DNA of 64,000 nt from Pinirhizobacter soli. GTDB lineage: Bacteria; Pseudomonadota; Gammaproteobacteria; Xanthomonadales; Rhodanobacteraceae. Made by a program: the position numbers and the translations under genes. The stretch is from assembly GCF_015905305.1 (NCBI RefSeq), contig NZ_JADZLQ010000005.1, forward strand, positions 1 to 64,000, read 5' to 3'. Positions 62,326-64,000 of this stretch are shown piece after piece. How positions within the stretch are numbered: position 1 is the stretch's first letter; each line of letters starts with the position of its first letter. The notes beneath the pieces were generated by a model. That model ran no database searches. It had not been told where the DNA came from and was given only the letters and a program-made list of their open reading frames with translations.

Positions 62326-62999
62326 ACGATCTCCGAGGCGGGGATATCGGCGACCAGCCGGCCGTGGTCGAGAACCACCACGCGCTTGCGCATCTTCTTG
62401 ATCAGCATCAGGTCGTGGCTGGCGATGAGTACCGTGGTGCCGACCGACTGGAACTCGGCGAAAAGCCCCATGATCTCCACGGCAAGCTGGGGATCGAGGT
62501 TGCCTGTGGGTTCGTCGGCAATCAGCAGGGTGGGTTTGCCCACGATGGCGCGGGCGATCCCCAGGCGTTGCTGCTCGCCGGTGGACAGCGCCGAGGGCAG
62601 GTGTTTTTCGTTGGGCAGCAGGCCCACCTTTTCCAGCGCCGCGCGTACGCGCTTGCCACGGTCGGCGGCGGGAACGCCGGCGATCACCAGCGGCAGTTCG
62701 ACGTTGGCGAAGGCGGTGCGGTCCATCAGCAGGCGATGGTCCTGGAAGACCATGCCGATGCGCCGGCGGAGCCTGGGAATATCGCCCGTTCGCGCCTGCG
62801 CCAGGCTCTGGCCGTCGAACATGACGATGCCGTGGGTGGGACGCTCGATCAGGCCCAGCATCTTCAGCAAGGTGCTTTTGCCGGCACCGGAGTGGCCGGT
62901 GACGAAAGCCATTTCACCGGCTTCGACACCGAAACTCACGTCGGCCAGGGCTTCGTGGCCGCCTTCATAGCGCTTGCCCACCTGGTCGAAACGAATCAC
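62322..62999 (-). CDS. ftsE: Cell division ATP-binding protein FtsE
   Basis: ATPase of FtsEX, 225 residues. Walker A GHSGAGKST, Q-loop FQDHRLL, signature LSTGEQQRLGIARAI, Walker B LLIADEPTGNLDP, switch IASHDLML. The first codon is GTG at 62999, read as Met. It lies 49 bases after the rhlB stop on the same strand; the stretch between has no clear terminator, so read-through is possible. Confidence 0.96.
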   Translation of the reverse strand: MIRFDQVGKRYEGGHEALADVSFGVEAGEMAFVTGHSGAGKSTLLKMLGLIERPTHGIVMFDGQSLAQARTGDIPRLRRRIGMVFQDHRLLMDRTAFANVELPLVIAGVPAADRGKRVRAALEKVGLLPNEKHLPSALSTGEQQRLGIARAIVGKPTLLIADEPTGNLDPQLAVEIMGLFAEFQSVGTTVLIASHDLMLIKKMRKRVVVLDHGRLVADIPASEIV

Positions 63000-63048
63000 C
63001 GCGCTTCCCTTGGATTTGACTTAAGGAAGCATACGGGATTTCCGCAAG

Positions 63049-64000
63049 TTATCGAGCGCCGAAGAGGCGTCCGAGGCGCTTGAAGAAGCCGACTTTTTCC
63101 GCGACCGGCGCCGGTGCCGGGGTGGTCGGCCGAGCCGAGGGCACGTGGCGTGAAGGACGGCGGCCAGGCTCGGCCGACCCCTTGGCGGTGGACTCCACGA
63201 TCTGCTCGGTGCCGCCGTTGCCCGTACGCTCACGAGCGGCCTTGCCACCGCGGCGGCGGCGGCGACGCTTCTTGGCCGGATCGCCGTCGGCGGCCACAGC
63301 AGTATTGGCGCCGGCGGATACGACTGGCACGGCAACTTCAACAGCTTCACCCGCGAATTCGGCGACCGGGGCCATGGGCGTGCGCTCACGCGGAGGACGG
63401 CGCTCACCGCTGCTGCCGTTGGACTTCTTCGCACGATCGGGCGCACCGCCACCACTGCGCGAACGCGAGCGGGCCTCGCGGGCCTTGTCGTTCACCGGGG
63501 AACTGGCGGCCGCATCGGCGGCATCTTCATCCGGATCGTCCGCCAGGCCGTCGGCGCGGGGCTTCGGCTTGGGCATGATCAGGAGGTCGGCCGTGACATT
63601 GGCCACCGGGATTTTCTGCCCGATGTATTGCTCGATGTCGGGCAGGCCCATGGCGTAAAGGTCGCAGGCGAAGCTGAGCGCGTCGCCGTCGGCACCCAGC
63701 CGCGCGGTACGGCCAATGCGGTGGACGTAGTCTTCGGCGTCCTGCGGCAGGTCGTAGTTGAAGACGTGGCTGACGGCCGGGATGTGCAGGCCGCGGGCGG
63801 CGACGTCCGTGGCCACCAGCATGTCGATCACGCCGTCCTGGAAGCGCTGCAGCAGCTTCTGCCGCTTGATCTGCGGCACGTCGCCGGAGATGGCGCCCAC
63901 GCGGTAGTTGTGGCGCTTCAGGCGGTCGGTGATGCGCTCGGCGGCGGCCTTGGTGTTGACGAAAATGATGCTGCGTTCGGCACCGGTCTGCTCGAGCAGG
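63049..64000 (-). CDS. rhlB: DEAD-box RNA helicase RhlB (3' part; start outside window)
   Basis: Partial gene; the first part of the protein lies beyond 64000. The visible residues open with [18 protein letters not shown], then [56 protein letters not shown] (motifs IV to VI; shown here by their key parts VATDVAARG and HRIGRTAR). A C-terminal tail of about 160 residues follows, rich in Arg, Lys, Pro and Ala, as in RhlB of Xanthomonadales, and ends [12 protein letters not shown]. It is a RNA-degradosome helicase in relatives. Confidence 0.9.
   Translation of the reverse strand, partial: LLEQTGAERSIIFVNTKAAAERITDRLKRHNYRVGAISGDVPQIKRQKLLQRFQDGVIDMLVATDVAARGLHIPAVSHVFNYDLPQDAEDYVHRIGRTARLGADGDALSFACDLYAMGLPDIEQYIGQKIPVANVTADLLIMPKPKPRADGLADDPDEDAADAAASSPVNDKAREARSRSRSGGGAPDRAKKSNGSSGERRPPRERTPMAPVAEFAGEAVEVAVPVVSAGANTAVAADGDPAKKRRRRRRGGKAARERTGNGGTEQIVESTAKGSAEPGRRPSRHVPSARPTTPAPAPVAEKVGFFKRLGRLFGAR

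Overview
The window reads as chromosomal DNA of a high-G+C gammaproteobacterium of the order Xanthomonadales, most likely family Rhodanobacteraceae (Luteibacter/Dyella-like). This is inferred from gene content: four TonB-dependent receptors in a row (three Oar-like), a PPi-type phosphofructokinase, a glutaredoxin-rhodanese fusion, a short AMP nucleosidase, and a RhlB-type helicase with a long C-terminal tail. No database search was run.

Layout. 1-140: leader and strong promoter of what looks like an rRNA operon leaving the window leftwards. 388-4749: small protein, rubredoxin, thiE-hemL-HAD phosphatase operon, argD. 4842-6301: a -24/-12 (sigma-54) promoter driving a 53-residue acidic peptide, facing a sensorless sigma-54 activator. 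6502-16013: housekeeping (SDR, LON-domain protein, mpl, adk, pfp, topoisomerase IB, rmuC, folE, EF-hand protein, glutaredoxin fusion). 16183-29445: TonB-dependent receptors; the three Oar-like ones each end in the same structured 3' UTR module, and a decayed fourth module lies between the first two. 29566-33687: a three-gene, lower-G+C island of unknown, effector-like proteins on the minus strand. 33752-42969: AMP nucleosidase, DegV protein, DUF4124 protein, SDR, ABC ATPase, lipoprotein, SppA, MATE exporter, DUF3667 protein. 42970-43340: gene-free region with an AT-rich tract and paired DnaA boxes, then priA and transaldolase. 46678-57473: two MacB/FtsX-type permeases without an ATPase, and a response regulator-histidine kinase-RND-adaptor-outer membrane factor efflux locus. 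57641-64000: secreted CBM/FN3 protein, rpoH under a perfect CIRCE, ung, a dual-receiver regulator, ftsX, ftsE and the 3' part of rhlB.

A palindromic REP-like repeat (core GGGGTCAGAGT) occurs at five places, twice as arrays and once inside a coding sequence. I saw no tRNA, CRISPR array, insertion sequence, integrase or phage gene.

The most promising unexplained items are the sigma-54 peptide locus, the repeated 3' UTR module of the receptor array, and the three-gene effector-like island.
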